A DNA stretch of 64,000 bases from contig JAFTLL010000001.1 in the NCBI GenBank assembly GCA_017456015.1, forward strand, positions 1-64,000. The letters run 5' to 3'. Origin of the DNA: Clostridia bacterium (lineage in GTDB: Bacteria; Bacillota_A; Clostridia; Oscillospirales; Acutalibacteraceae). The notes below the pieces were generated by a model that was given only the letters and a program-made list of their open reading frames with translations, was not told where the DNA came from and did not search any database. The translations under genes and the position numbers were made by a program. How positions within the stretch are numbered: the first letter of the stretch is position 1; each line of letters starts with the position of its first letter. Of the stretch, positions 43,881 to 52,657 are shown piece after piece.

Positions 43881-45329
43881 ATGGCAGAAATTACAAAGGA
43901 ACAAGTTGAAAATATTGTCCGTCAGGTGATTGGCAGTATGGGTGCGAAAACCGAACCGTCGGAATATAGCAGTACAAAATACGGCGGCCGCTCGCTGGTC
44001 GGTATCTTTGACGATATGAATAAGGCAATTGAAGCCGTCAATACCGCTTATAAGGCTGTTCGTGCCATGTCGGTGGCCGAACGCGAAAATATCATTACCG
44101 AAATCCGCAAGCTGTGCCGTGAGGAAGCCCCCATTATGGCCAAGCTCGGTGTCGACGAAACCGGCATGGGTAAGGTGGAGCATAAACGCTTGAAGCATAT
44201 CCTGGTTGCCAATAAAACCCCCGGTACAGAGGATATCACCTCCTGTGCCAAAACCGGTGACAACGGCTTGACCTTAATCGAAATGGCACCCTTCGGTGTT
44301 GTCGGTGCCATTACCCCCAGTACCAACCCCAGCGAAACCGTTATTTGTAATAGTATCGGTATGATTGCGGCCGGTAACGGTGTAGTCTTTAACCCCCACC
44401 CAAATGCCATCGCAACCTCCAACTATGCAGTTGACCTCGTTAACCGCGCAAGTAAAGCGGCCGGCGGCCCCGAAATTCTGGTCGCCTCTATGGATAAGCC
44501 CACAATGGAATCGGCAGCCGTCATGCAGAGCCATCCCCTGGTTCGCCTGCTGGTTTGCACCGGCGGACCCGGCGTAGTGCGCGCCGTACTGTCCAGCGGT
44601 AAAAAAGCCATTGGCGCGGGCGCTGGCAATCCGCCGGTTATCGTAGACGATACCGCCGATATCGCCAAGGCCGGTAAGGATATTATCGACGGCTGTACCT
44701 TTGATAATAACCTGCCCTGTATTGCAGAAAAAGAGGTCTTTGCCTTCCGCAATATTAAGGATAGCTTGATTGACGCCATGAAAAAGAACGGCGCATATCT
44801 GATTTCCGCGGCACAGGCCGATGCCCTCGCAAAGGTTGTGCTGGTAGATAAAGAAAATAAAAAGACCGGCAAGGTCTCCAAAATCGTAAACCGCGATTGT
44901 GTAGGCCGCGATGCCGATGTGCTTTTAAATAAAATCGGTATAAAGGTAGGAAAAGAGGTACGCTGTATCATTTGTGAAACCGATTTCAACCATCCCTTCG
45001 TTCAACACGAACTCATGATGCCTATTCTGCCGATTGTCACGGTTGGAAATATTGACGAAGCGATTGACTTGGCTGTTAAGGCGGAGCATGGTAATCGCCA
45101 TACCGCCCATATGCATTCCAAGAATATCGACCATCTCTCCCGCTTTGCCAAGGCTGTCGAAACCACGATTTTTGTTAAAAATGCACCGAGCTATGCCGGC
45201 ATCGGCTTTGGCGGTGAAGGCCATACTACTTTTACCATCGCCGGTCCTACCGGAGAAGGTATCACCTCGGCCAAGAGCTTTACCCGTCTGCGCCGTTGCG
45301 TTATGGCCGATAGTTTCCGTATCATTTAG
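43881..45329 (+). CDS. pduP: CoA-acylating propionaldehyde dehydrogenase (PduP type)
   Basis: Oxidises propionaldehyde to propionyl-CoA with NAD. The 482-residue protein has an N-terminal encapsulation helix (TKEQVENIVRQVIGSMG, then a short linker), the aldehyde dehydrogenase fold (APFGVVGAITPSTNPSET), and the catalytic Cys280 in FDNNLPCIAEKE. The final part has SYAGIGFGGEGHTTFTIAG. ATG 43881 follows GAGGTG; an upstream start at 43872 would sit on that site. Confidence 0.95.
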   Translation: MAEITKEQVENIVRQVIGSMGAKTEPSEYSSTKYGGRSLVGIFDDMNKAIEAVNTAYKAVRAMSVAERENIITEIRKLCREEAPIMAKLGVDETGMGKVEHKRLKHILVANKTPGTEDITSCAKTGDNGLTLIEMAPFGVVGAITPSTNPSETVICNSIGMIAAGNGVVFNPHPNAIATSNYAVDLVNRASKAAGGPEILVASMDKPTMESAAVMQSHPLVRLLVCTGGPGVVRAVLSSGKKAIGAGAGNPPVIVDDTADIAKAGKDIIDGCTFDNNLPCIAEKEVFAFRNIKDSLIDAMKKNGAYLISAAQADALAKVVLVDKENKKTGKVSKIVNRDCVGRDADVLLNKIGIKVGKEVRCIICETDFNHPFVQHELMMPILPIVTVGNIDEAIDLAVKAEHGNRHTAHMHSKNIDHLSRFAKAVETTIFVKNAPSYAGIGFGGEGHTTFTIAGPTGEGITSAKSFTRLRRCVMADSFRII

Positions 45330-45353
45330 TTGTTTTTTGTTTAGGAGGTATAT

Positions 45354-46004
45354 ATGGACGCTTCAATCAATGCAATTGCCGAATCCATCTGTAAAATTAT
45401 CAAAGAGCAGCAGGGAACTGTCGTCGGTACAGACAACCAAGTGCCGGTCGGAATTTCCAACCGCCATATTCATTTGAGCCACGAGCATGTGGAGATTCTG
45501 TTCGGCGCCGGCTATCAGCTTCAACCTATGAAAGAGCTAAGCCAGCCCGGCCAGTATGCCTGTAAAGAATGCTTGACCATTGTCGGTCCCTCCTTGCGCC
45601 CGATTGAAAAGGTCAGAGTGCTTGGCCCCGAGCGCAAAGCAAGCCAGGTGGAAATCTCCAAAACCGATTCTTATATATTAAAGGTAAAACCTCCGGTGCG
45701 CGAGTCCGGCAATATTGCCGGCTCCGCACCAATCACCATCATCGGACCTAAGGGTATCGTTACCTTAAAGGAAGGCTGTATCATTGCCAACCGCCATATT
45801 CACATGAGCGAACAAGAGGGCAAGAATTTCGGCATTGCCGACGGCGACTATGTCACAGTCGATGCCAACGGCACCCGCCGCACCCGCTTTTATGATGTCC
45901 AGGTCCGTGTACATAAAGATTTCCGTTTGGAAATGCACCTCGATACCGACGATGCCAATGCGGCCGGCCTTGCAAGCGGCGCGACCGTAACCATTGTAAA
46001 ATAA
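45354..46004 (+). CDS. pduL: Phosphate propanoyltransferase PduL
   Basis: Transfers propionyl from CoA to phosphate, recycling CoA inside the shell and yielding propionyl phosphate for ATP formation. The 216-residue protein has two beta-barrel halves, each with the zinc-binding pattern NRHIH (residues 36-40 and 146-150). The N-terminal 20 residues (ASINAIAESICKIIKEQQG) form an encapsulation helix. TTAGGAGGTATAT precedes the ATG. No propionate/acetate kinase follows, so ATP recovery depends on a kinase elsewhere. Confidence 0.95.
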   Translation: MDASINAIAESICKIIKEQQGTVVGTDNQVPVGISNRHIHLSHEHVEILFGAGYQLQPMKELSQPGQYACKECLTIVGPSLRPIEKVRVLGPERKASQVEISKTDSYILKVKPPVRESGNIAGSAPITIIGPKGIVTLKEGCIIANRHIHMSEQEGKNFGIADGDYVTVDANGTRRTRFYDVQVRVHKDFRLEMHLDTDDANAAGLASGATVTIVK

Positions 46005-46020
46005 ATATGAAATTTTGAAA

Positions 46021-46062
46021 AAAACACCGCAAGCAAATCTTTGCTTGCGGTGTTTTTTTTGT
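46021..46062 (+). terminator. Terminator of the microcompartment operon
   Basis: AACACCGCAAGCAAA pairs with TTTGCTTGCGGTGTT around a 2-base core, followed by a run of eight T. This is a very strong intrinsic terminator. Confidence 0.95.
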
Positions 46063-46152
46063 CTTAAAAGTCCATTTTTGTCGCAAAAAACCGCATATAT
46101 GCTTTTACCAAAAAACGCCATGACATTTTTAACAAAAAAGACAAAAAAACAG

Positions 46153-46180
46153 TTGACTTTTTTTATTTTTCTGCTATAAT
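46153..46180 (+). promoter_or_regulatory. Promoter of the surface-protein cluster
   Basis: TTGACT at 46153-46158 and TATAAT at 46175-46180 are 16 bases apart. The upstream flank is rich in ACAAAAAA units. Confidence 0.8.
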
Positions 46181-46181
46181 A

Positions 46182-46367
46182 TCAACAGATAGACTTAAAA
46201 TAGCGCTTAAAATCCCCATTTTTATAGGTAAAATTCAACAAAAAGCAGGTTTCCGTCTTTTCATTTCCCGAAAAGGAACGGTATCTGTGTTATTTGGAAT
46301 ATTAACAATATCTTGCGTGTATTGTTATATTATAAATTGTAAAATTTATTATATGGAGGTTTTATTC
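46182..46367 (+). other. Long untranslated leader of the 1437-residue protein gene
   Basis: About 185 bases separate the promoter from the ATG. CCGTCTTTTC and GAAAAGGAACGG (around 46255-46281) could form an imperfect hairpin. The rest is AT-rich without a recognised riboswitch. GGAGGT at 46355-46360 is the ribosome binding site. With the operon terminator this accounts for the 363-base gap from 46005. Confidence 0.4.
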
Positions 46368-49300
46368 ATGAGGAAAATGCTCAAAGCAAAAAGTCGGCGC
46401 GTATGTGCGATGCTGTTGACTGTTGCGCTCGTAATCAGCGCAGTATGCTCAGCAGTTATTCCCGCTATCGCGACGACGGGTGAGGCAGACTATACCCTGT
46501 CTTACACCCAGTACACCTTCGACGATTTAGCCGCAGGTGAATATGTCGGCAGCAATGTCTATGCCGAAACCGCAGGCACAACTTTGATTGCAGATAAAGG
46601 TTCGCAATCTACAAGCTGGGCCTATGCTGCGTCGATTTTCCCGACAAAAAATGTAGTTACCGAAGCCGAGGGCGACAATTATCTCGCTATCGACAACGGA
46701 AGCGAAGTTGGCCGAGCAATTACCTTTGATGCCGGCGGCGACATCGACACCTATTCCTTCGATATGAAAATCACCAACGGCACGCAGTCTCCTGACATCG
46801 TATACTATTGGGAAGACTACAAATACACCGTAGAAAGCGCTGAGTACACAGCAAACGCTATGTCCTACTGCTGGTTCCAAAAATACGCTGACGCAACCGA
46901 TACCACAGCGACCAAATGGCGCTTGTTTGGTAAAGGTCTCGCCCGTCACGGCGGCGCTGACTATTTCGATAGCGCCAACAACCAGTTTGCTTTTGACTGG
47001 GCCAACAAATGGGCAACCGTTAAATTTACATACGGCACCGAATACTATGACCAGACCAAATGGTATTCTGGTAACGGTGGTCACAACCAAGACGGTGCTT
47101 TGTGCGCAAACACATTAAAAGCACAATATTGTAAATACATCACCAAAATCGAAGTTATCGACAAAGAAACCGGAAGCACCCTTTATGCTTGGTCTCCTGA
47201 GACCGTAAAGGACACCAACGGCGTTCTGTCTCGTTGGTCCTATGGTGTGAACAAGAACGTTCTGGGCGATACCGCCGCAGACAATGCCACCGTTTCGGTT
47301 GGTTTCACAACCTATACCTCTACCTCCCGTGCAGCCAGTATTGACAACATTACCGTTGTAAACCGCGGCAACGTAGAAAAAGTTATCGCTGCTATCGATG
47401 CCATCGGTAATGTTGACGGTTCTGCTGAGTGCATCGCAAGAATCGAAACTGCACGCGATGCTTACGATAAATTGGCCGAGATTGCTCCGCAAAGAGTATC
47501 CGAGGTTACCAATTACAGCACCCTGACCGATGCCGAAACCAGTGTATCGGCCGTTTCCGCTGTAATCGAAAAAATCAATGCCATCGGCACCGTAACCTAT
47601 ACAACCGAGTGCAAAGCCAAGTTGGATGCTGCACAGGCCGCTTACGACAACCTGTCTGATACCCAAAAGGCAGGCATTGCAAGTAGCTATGCAACCCTCG
47701 AAGCCGCTTGGGCTGCCTACAATGCCCTCGCTGCCGAAGCAGAAAAGAATAAACTCTCTTATACAAAATATACATTCGATGATTTGACCGTAGGTTCCTA
47801 CACCGGCACCAATGTTTATGCCGAAACCGCAGGCAATACCCTTATTGCGCACAACATGGGCAATTCAACTTCGGGTTGGGCCAAGGCCGCATCGGCTTTC
47901 CCGACAAAAAATGTAGTTGCCGGAACCACCGAGGGCGACAATTATCTCGCCATCGATAACGGAACCGAAGTGTCCAGAGCAATCTACTTTGATGCCCCTG
48001 GCAATATCGACACCTACTCCTTCGATATGAAAATCACCAACGGTACCCAGTCTCCCGAAATCGTATTCTATCGTGAAGACTATACATACGGTGACAACAA
48101 AACAGCAACCGCTATGGCTGTTTGTTACTTTGTCAAAAAGTCAGACGGAACCTGGCGTTATGTGTTAAGAGGTAACTCCTTTAATGCCGGAGATTATTTC
48201 GAAGGCGTATACAAGTCCTTTGATTTTGACTGGGCCAACAAATGGGCAACCGTTAAATTCACATACGGCACAGAGTATGTAGATTTCTCAGATGCTGCCA
48301 ATACTGTTGCTCGTGACGGTGCCACAGCCGCAAACGGGGACACTACATATCTCTACAATAAATACATCACCAAGGTTGAGATTATTGACAAAGAAACCGG
48401 AACCACTCTGTATACCTTTGATACCACCTACTATGCCGGTAGCGGTTCCGCATCCTCTATTCTTACCCGTTCTTCCTATGGTGTAAACAAAAACCTTCTG
48501 GGCGAAAACGCAAAGGACAATGATACCGTTTCGGTTGGCTTCTCTACCTATTCATCCTCTTCTCGTGCAGCCAGCATTGACAACATTACCATTGTAGGTC
48601 AAGGCAACGTAGAAAAGGTTATCGGCCTTATCGATGCCATCGGCACCGTAGAGCATACCGATGCTTGCAAAGCAAAGGTTGCTGCTGCAAGAACCGCGTA
48701 TGATGAATTGGTTTCCATTGCTCCGCAAAGAGCATCTGAGGTTACCAATTACAGCACCCTGACCGATGCCGAAACCTTCCTGTCGATTGACCCTGTCGAT
48801 TACGCAGTTGGTAAAATCAATGACATCGGCGAGGTAGAAGACAACAGTGCCGCAACCAAAGCCAAATTGGATGCTGCACAGGAAGCTTACGATGCTTTGA
48901 CCGATACCCAAAAGGCAGACGCGAAAGCAGTAGCCGCTTATGCGACCTTGCAGGACGCTTGGGCTACCTACAATGCCTTCAATGAATACGGAATCACACC
49001 CAGCACAACCTACGATTTCGATGACCTGAACGCTGGCGTTTATTCCGGAAGCAACGTTTATGCTGAAACTTCGGGCAACAGCTTAATCGTCGATAGTGGC
49101 CAGCAATCTTTGACCTGGGCTAAGGCCGCAACGGCTTTCACCACCCAGAATGTAGTTGCCGGTACCGACGGTGACAATTATCTTGCCCTTGATAACAGCG
49201 ACAACTATTACAGCGCGGTTCAATTTGATGCCGGCGGTGATATCGCTTCCTACTCCTTCGATATGAAGATTACCAACGGTACCCAGTCGCCTGACATCGT

Positions 49301-50681
49301 ATACTACCGTGAAGACTATACATACGGTGACAACCTAACAGCAAACGCCATGTCCTACTGCTGGTTCCAAAAATACGCTGACGCAACCGACACCACAGCC
49401 ACCAAATGGCGCTTGATTGGTAAAGGTCTTGCCCGTCACGGCGGCTCTGACTATTTCGATGGCGCCAACAACCAGTTTGCCTTTGACTGGGCCAACAAAT
49501 GGGCAACCGTTAAATTCACATACGGCACCGAATATTATGACCTGTCAAGTTTTACAGGCGATTATAACTATGACGTTTCCAACGGTCCGAACGTCTCGGC
49601 GAAAACCGACCTGTCGAAACAATATTGTAAGTACATCACCAAGATTGAAGTTATCGACAAAGAAACCGGTGCTCTGCTTTACTCCTGGTCTCCCGAGACC
49701 GTAAAGGGCACCAACGGTATTCTGGCTCGTTGGTCCTACGGTGTAAACAAAAACCTTCTGGGCGATACCGCCGCAGATAATGCAACCGTTTCGGTTGGCT
49801 TCGCAGCATACAATACAGCAACCAACCGTGCAGCCAGCATTGACAACCTGAGCGTTGCTTACCGCAACACCGAAGCTCTTGCTGATTTGGAAGAGCAGGT
49901 TGCTGCACAAAAAGATATCCCGATGGATAACACCGCTGCTACCGGTAGCAGAATCGCTGCAATCGAAAAAGCCTACGGTCTCCTTTCCGGTGCCGCAAGC
50001 GCAGATTTGGCTACTAAGATTACTGTTCTGACCAATACCTACGCAACCGTTACCGACGCAGCATATGCACCTGTTGTTACCGGTGCTTCCATTCGCGTAA
50101 ATTCTGACCCGACCAAGCAAAACATTTGCTACAATGTAACCGCTCCGTCTGCACAACCGCTCGGTTGGAACATGATTGAATATGGTTCCATTATTACCAG
50201 AGCGCAAGACGTTTCGGGCGAATTTACAATCGATACACCGAATGTTGTAACCCCGAGCAAATCAGCAAGTTCTTTGCCCGCAGAAGGCAAATGGACTTCC
50301 AAATTGCTGAACATCTCCAATTCTTTTGGCGATAGCAATGTGGATTTGTGTGCTGTTAAGATTGCTGCTCGTGCTTTCGTTAAGTACATCACACCGGATG
50401 GCTATCTTGCTGTAATTTACAGCTCAAACGATGTTGCAGCCGTTGAGAATGCAAACGGTGGCGTTAACGACGGTGTATGTGTTCGTAGCGTATACGGTAT
50501 TGCAAAAACGATATTCAACAAGCTGCAATCGACAAAAGACCAAGCTGTTGACCCTGCTATCGTTTATGAAGGCACCGGAATTACTGAAACCACAGTATTG
50601 GGTGACGCTGAGGCTACCTTTGAAAATGTCTTGAAGTTCCTCGAAGCAAACAAAGACCGCCTTGCAGCGCTCGCGCAATAA
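46368..50681 (+). CDS. Large secreted protein with three lectin-like modules and FIVAR-like helical repeats
   Basis: A 1437-residue exported protein with a signal peptide (1-37; LLTVALVISAVCSAVIPAIA). Three related beta-sandwich-like modules begin near residues 45, 464 and 879 (each starts with a TFDDL/DFDDL box and contains SFDMKITNGTQSP and FDWANKWATVKFTYGTEY). Helical FIVAR-like pairs lie between them (KLDAAQAAYDNLSDTQKAG). A C-terminal domain starts near GASIRVNSD (residue 1239). No membrane anchor, LPXTG or dockerin is seen. It probably binds extracellular glycan. The start is ATG 46368 with GGAGGT; the longer frame from 46287 is rejected. The exact function is unknown. Confidence 0.85.
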   Translation: MRKMLKAKSRRVCAMLLTVALVISAVCSAVIPAIATTGEADYTLSYTQYTFDDLAAGEYVGSNVYAETAGTTLIADKGSQSTSWAYAASIFPTKNVVTEAEGDNYLAIDNGSEVGRAITFDAGGDIDTYSFDMKITNGTQSPDIVYYWEDYKYTVESAEYTANAMSYCWFQKYADATDTTATKWRLFGKGLARHGGADYFDSANNQFAFDWANKWATVKFTYGTEYYDQTKWYSGNGGHNQDGALCANTLKAQYCKYITKIEVIDKETGSTLYAWSPETVKDTNGVLSRWSYGVNKNVLGDTAADNATVSVGFTTYTSTSRAASIDNITVVNRGNVEKVIAAIDAIGNVDGSAECIARIETARDAYDKLAEIAPQRVSEVTNYSTLTDAETSVSAVSAVIEKINAIGTVTYTTECKAKLDAAQAAYDNLSDTQKAGIASSYATLEAAWAAYNALAAEAEKNKLSYTKYTFDDLTVGSYTGTNVYAETAGNTLIAHNMGNSTSGWAKAASAFPTKNVVAGTTEGDNYLAIDNGTEVSRAIYFDAPGNIDTYSFDMKITNGTQSPEIVFYREDYTYGDNKTATAMAVCYFVKKSDGTWRYVLRGNSFNAGDYFEGVYKSFDFDWANKWATVKFTYGTEYVDFSDAANTVARDGATAANGDTTYLYNKYITKVEIIDKETGTTLYTFDTTYYAGSGSASSILTRSSYGVNKNLLGENAKDNDTVSVGFSTYSSSSRAASIDNITIVGQGNVEKVIGLIDAIGTVEHTDACKAKVAAARTAYDELVSIAPQRASEVTNYSTLTDAETFLSIDPVDYAVGKINDIGEVEDNSAATKAKLDAAQEAYDALTDTQKADAKAVAAYATLQDAWATYNAFNEYGITPSTTYDFDDLNAGVYSGSNVYAETSGNSLIVDSGQQSLTWAKAATAFTTQNVVAGTDGDNYLALDNSDNYYSAVQFDAGGDIASYSFDMKITNGTQSPDIVYYREDYTYGDNLTANAMSYCWFQKYADATDTTATKWRLIGKGLARHGGSDYFDGANNQFAFDWANKWATVKFTYGTEYYDLSSFTGDYNYDVSNGPNVSAKTDLSKQYCKYITKIEVIDKETGALLYSWSPETVKGTNGILARWSYGVNKNLLGDTAADNATVSVGFAAYNTATNRAASIDNLSVAYRNTEALADLEEQVAAQKDIPMDNTAATGSRIAAIEKAYGLLSGAASADLATKITVLTNTYATVTDAAYAPVVTGASIRVNSDPTKQNICYNVTAPSAQPLGWNMIEYGSIITRAQDVSGEFTIDTPNVVTPSKSASSLPAEGKWTSKLLNISNSFGDSNVDLCAVKIAARAFVKYITPDGYLAVIYSSNDVAAVENANGGVNDGVCVRSVYGIAKTIFNKLQSTKDQAVDPAIVYEGTGITETTVLGDAEATFENVLKFLEANKDRLAALAQ
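46500..47370 (+). repeat. Module 1 of the 1437-residue protein
   Basis: First copy of a coding repeat of about 870 bases. Its inner part (46840-47060) is highly similar at DNA level to 49340-49555 in module 3, including GGTTCCAAAAATACGCTGAC. Confidence 0.8.
47757..48600 (+). repeat. Module 2 of the 1437-residue protein
   Basis: Second copy. It shares the boxes SYTKYTFDDL, SFDMKITNGTQSP and FDWANKWATVKFTYGTEY with module 1 but is more diverged in the middle. Corresponding points of modules 1 and 2 lie about 1233 bases apart. Confidence 0.8.
49002..49855 (+). repeat. Module 3 of the 1437-residue protein
   Basis: Third copy, closer to module 1 than to module 2 in its centre. Corresponding points of modules 2 and 3 lie about 1267 bases apart. 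The pattern suggests recombination between modules 1 and 3. Confidence 0.8.
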
Positions 50682-50708
50682 TCAGCAAAGGTAGAGAGGT
50701 GATTTATC

Positions 50709-50855
50709 GTGAAAAAGAAATACACTACACCTTGGCTGAGTGAGAATGAATGTCTTTTAAGTGCGAATCTACCTATTGCTACGGACGAAGCCTCCGCTGT
50801 ACCCGGCACAGGCTGGGGCGACGACTTGAATCCGGATTATGTAGAAAAGTGGTAA
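50709..50855 (+). CDS. Small 48-residue peptide
   Basis: A GTG-started frame of 48 codons with AGAGGTGAT six bases upstream. The product begins MKKKYTTPWLSENECLLSAN and ends GTGWGDDLNPDYVEKW. It has no signal peptide, one cysteine and an acidic, glycine-containing second half. The Lys-rich start followed by a Tyr-Thr-Thr-Pro box resembles the abundant short MKK-Y-x-x-P peptides of gut Clostridia, some of which are peptide-modification precursors, but no modifying enzyme is nearby. It lies in the same transcript as the 1437-residue protein, before a strong terminator. Function unknown. Confidence 0.7.
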   Translation: MKKKYTTPWLSENECLLSANLPIATDEASAVPGTGWGDDLNPDYVEKW

Positions 50856-50873
50856 TAATTCATTAATGCTTAT

Positions 50874-50936
50874 GCCCGACGGAGTATTTTTTCCATAGCT
50901 TCTGTTACTCTGTCGGGCGTTTTTTATCGGTGATGT
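50874..50936 (+). terminator. Terminator after the small peptide gene
   Basis: GCCCGACGGAGTA pairs with TACTCTGTCGGGC (one mismatch) across a loop of about 20 bases, followed by GTTTTTTAT. It separates the first secreted-protein transcript from the genes downstream. Confidence 0.85.
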
Positions 50937-50980
50937 TAGAATTATCTGCCGATACCATATCATGTTTGGGAGGAAAAATT

Positions 50981-52657
50981 GTGGCAAAACAATCTAAATT
51001 TTTACGCTTTGTAACAAGTATTGTTACCGTGGCACTGCTTTTAACCTGTATTTCAGTGCCTTCTTCTGTAAGCGCGGCCGCATACAGCGGTGGTAGCGGT
51101 ACAAGAAAGGACCCCTACTTAATTAAAACTGCCGATGACCTATACAATATGCGCAACAACTTATCTGCATATTTCAAACTGGCGGCAACCATTGATATGA
51201 GTGGTTACAAAACCACCAGCAAATTCTTTAAGAATGGTTTTGTTCCTATCGGTGACGATTCTACAAAGCCCTTCACCGGCTCCTTTACATGTGATCTCGG
51301 TTCGGACGGTCTTCCGTTATATGCCATCCTGAATCTGAGCGTTTACAATGCAAAAGGTGAACTTTACAACCATGACTTCTATGGTACCCATTGGCACGGT
51401 AAACAATACCCCGGTTATCCGGATGCCGAAAACTCGGATGCGCCCTACTACTATCAAACCGCATTGTTCGGTAACACCAAGGGTGCAAAACTGACCAACA
51501 TTTATGTTTTGAACGCATCGGTTTATTCCTCCGTTGTTGGTATGGGTTCCGGTGTTTATCTGAACGGTTCTCCCGACGACTATGTTTCCTACTCGAAATT
51601 TATGGAAGAACAATGTACCGCCATTCTGGTCGCCAGAGCGGATAAATCGTATATTACCCATTGTGCGGTAACCGGTTCTGTTAAGGGCAAAACCTCCTAT
51701 CATGCCGGTTTGGTTGGTCAAGCCAAAGGTGTTAACATTACCAACAGCTATGCAGATGTCACCATCGATACCGGCGGTGCTTATTCGGTTGGTACTCTGG
51801 CTGGCAAACTCCAAGAAGGTTCTAAGGTTACGAACAGCTTTGCTGTTGGCACCATGAACGTTCCGATGGATGGCTATGGCAGATACCACTTCACTCATGG
51901 TACAGCAGGTACCTTTATCGGCGCTTTGCTTGCTTCTAATGTAAGCGACTGCTACTCCTCCGTGAAGGTAAATAACAAATCTGACGCTGTTAGCTTCTGT
52001 TCTAACACAACCAACTCCACTGTAAGCAACTGCTTCTCTTATGATACCTTCGGTTCTTCTATTAACCAATCGGCTGTATATCTTGTAGGTACACATAAGA
52101 ACTGCTATGTTTCCAATGCAACCAGTGGTAAAAACGAGAAATTCACAGCCGCTACGCCTGCCGACATTTCTAAATATTTCGTTGCGCAGGATGGTTGGGC
52201 AGCCGGAGATACCTATCCGGTTCTGAAAGCAACCAATGTTGTTACCGATGCCGGCATCTATGTTCCCGGTGCTGAAAGAGAAGGTAACAAGACTTCGACA
52301 AATAATACGACAGCAGGCGATAACGCCGCAAACGCAAATACAGACACCACCACCGACGCAACCGAAGGCGATAACACCGCCGAAGATGTCGTTGTCGAGG
52401 GTGAGGGCGACGCCGCTCAGCAGGGAACACAGGTTGTCGAAACCGTCGGTGAAGCTTCCGACAAGCTCGACACCATTCAGATTGTTCTGATTGTATTGCT
52501 TATCATTATGATTGTCAGCATTGCTGCAATGTCGGTTCTCATGGTATACACCACCCTGCGCACCAAAAAAGCCGCGCAAGGCGAGGCCGAGGTTGAAGTA
52601 GAAGACGATGATATTATATATTCAAACAGTGAAGGAGAGGTAACGGATGAAGAATAA
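50981..52657 (+). CDS. Membrane-tethered surface protein with GLUG-like beta-helix
   Basis: A 558-residue exported protein. Signal peptide (1-35), then a repetitive beta-rich region of GLUG/right-handed helix type (GTRKDPYLIKTADDLYNMRN, TNSYADVTIDTGGAYSVGTL, VTNSFAVGTM). A Thr/Ala/Asp-rich linker follows, then a membrane segment near residues 503-527 and a short acidic cytoplasmic tail. No catalytic motif is recognised. GTG 50981 follows GGGAGGAAAAATT. It overlaps the next gene by 11 bases. Probably a wall-spanning glycan-contact protein; function inferred. Confidence 0.8.
   Translation: MAKQSKFLRFVTSIVTVALLLTCISVPSSVSAAAYSGGSGTRKDPYLIKTADDLYNMRNNLSAYFKLAATIDMSGYKTTSKFFKNGFVPIGDDSTKPFTGSFTCDLGSDGLPLYAILNLSVYNAKGELYNHDFYGTHWHGKQYPGYPDAENSDAPYYYQTALFGNTKGAKLTNIYVLNASVYSSVVGMGSGVYLNGSPDDYVSYSKFMEEQCTAILVARADKSYITHCAVTGSVKGKTSYHAGLVGQAKGVNITNSYADVTIDTGGAYSVGTLAGKLQEGSKVTNSFAVGTMNVPMDGYGRYHFTHGTAGTFIGALLASNVSDCYSSVKVNNKSDAVSFCSNTTNSTVSNCFSYDTFGSSINQSAVYLVGTHKNCYVSNATSGKNEKFTAATPADISKYFVAQDGWAAGDTYPVLKATNVVTDAGIYVPGAEREGNKTSTNNTTAGDNAANANTDTTTDATEGDNTAEDVVVEGEGDAAQQGTQVVETVGEASDKLDTIQIVLIVLLIIMIVSIAAMSVLMVYTTLRTKKAAQGEAEVEVEDDDIIYSNSEGEVTDEE

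Noticed and set aside
46287..46367. N-terminal extension of the 1437-residue protein
   Set aside because: The extension has no ribosome binding site and would place extra sequence before a clean signal peptide. ATG 46368 with GGAGGT is the better start.
46500..49855. Long spaced repeats considered as a CRISPR array or satellite DNA
   Set aside because: The repeats are about 870 bases long, stay in frame and encode conserved protein modules, so they are protein duplications.
50709..50855. Bacteriocin with its own biosynthesis genes
   Set aside because: No radical SAM, lanthipeptide synthase, peptidase or exporter gene of a peptide-modification cluster is found within the accessory region.
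51317..52579. 420-codon open frame on the - strand
   Set aside because: It is antisense to the 558-residue surface protein and its product is Gly/Cys/Arg-rich without a domain, typical of a shadow of repetitive coding sequence.
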